Shown here: positions 63,600-64,000 of the stretch, piece after piece
How positions within the stretch are numbered: the stretch's first letter is position 1
How the letters are laid out: every line of letters begins with the position of its first letter
Assembly: GCF_011075055.1 (NCBI RefSeq)
Contig: NC_058140.1
Span: forward strand, 15,439,945-15,503,944
Direction of reading: 5' to 3'
Length of the DNA: 64,000 nucleotides
Source: Mangifera indica
Taxonomy: Eukaryota > Streptophyta > Magnoliopsida > Sapindales > Anacardiaceae
Notes under the pieces: generated by a model
The model's input: the letters and a program-made list of their open reading frames with translations, nothing else
Database searches by the model: none
Told to the model about the DNA's origin: nothing
Position numbers and translations under genes: made by a program

Positions 63600-64000
63600 A
63601 AGGCTGAACCTAATTTTCTTGCAAAACGGCTCCCAACCTGAGCCCGTGACAAACTCCCCCACTAAACTTGTGAATATTTGGAGGGAAAATGAAAGGAAGG
63701 AGTTCTAAAAAGAAGAGATGAATGAATATATAAGTGAAAACAGTGGTGGGTGTACGTGAGAAAGACGCAGAGAATAAAGGAGGTTTTGGGGAACAAGAAA
63801 AGGAAAATTATAATGGAGGAATCATTGAATTGAGAGAATAAAAAGGAGAAAGGCGAAGAGAAAAAGAGAACGAAAGAGCCGAAGAAATAAGAGAAGGGAG
63901 ATCATACAATGGATTAAGTATTGAAAAAGAATGGAATTGTGACGATTCAGATTCTCTTTTTCTTCTACGTTAGCTGGTTGCCGTTGGGGACTTCGCCACT
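63600..64000 (-). promoter_or_regulatory. Upstream region of the kinase gene
   Basis: The 5' flank of the minus-strand kinase. It is purine-rich on the plus strand (many GAAAGA/GAGAA runs at 63750-63910), hence CT-rich in the sense of transcription, as is common in plant leaders. No defined element is claimed. Confidence 0.4.

Overview
This is nuclear DNA from a flowering plant, almost certainly a eudicot. Genes are split by GT-AG introns, intergenic DNA is AT-rich, and the products are typical plant proteins (a chloroplast light-harvesting protein, a zinc-finger homeodomain protein, COBRA-like wall proteins, an MRS2 Mg transporter). The species cannot be named from the sequence. All splice models are my reading; reading frame is preserved across every junction I give.

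Layout. 1-23 kb, plus strand: RRP41 (5' end cut by the window), CPSF73-I, an MRS2-type Mg transporter broken by an in-frame stop, and an At4g06598-type bZIP-like protein. 23.5-43.5 kb: a large direct tandem duplication. Unit 1 (about 11.2 kb) holds a COBRA-like gene, an intact UBLCP1 phosphatase gene and a small B3-like gene. Unit 2 (about 8.8 kb) repeats them, but UBLCP1 has become a pseudogene, the COBRA-like gene has lost most of its upstream DNA, the B3-like copy has diverged, and a MITE has been inserted. 44.9-51 kb: LHCA3 (plus) and mitochondrial EF-Ts (minus), convergent. 51.5-52.9 kb: two nested Mutator-type MITEs, the inner one a long palindrome. 53.2 kb: a wrecked sugar-transporter pseudogene. 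54.5-60.2 kb: a zinc-finger homeodomain gene convergent with a plant YY1 gene. 62.5-63.6 kb: a receptor-like cytoplasmic kinase.

The genes are mostly unrelated housekeeping or developmental functions: RNA decay (RRP41), mRNA 3'-end cleavage (CPSF73-I), Pol II CTD dephosphorylation (UBLCP1), mitochondrial translation (EF-Ts), photosystem I antenna (LHCA3) and wall assembly (COBRA-like). They do not form a pathway. From memory, the bZIP-like and UBLCP1 genes are neighbours in Arabidopsis too (At4g06598/At4g06599), with YY1 (At4g06634) close by, so part of the order may be old.

I found no wholly new system. The most informative signals are the asymmetrically decaying tandem duplication, the MRS2 stop codon that doubles as a possible in-frame splice acceptor, a bZIP without its invariant Asn, a GDSL-lipase exon stranded in the CPSF73-I leader intron, and a palindromic MITE that encodes nearly the same reading frame on both strands.
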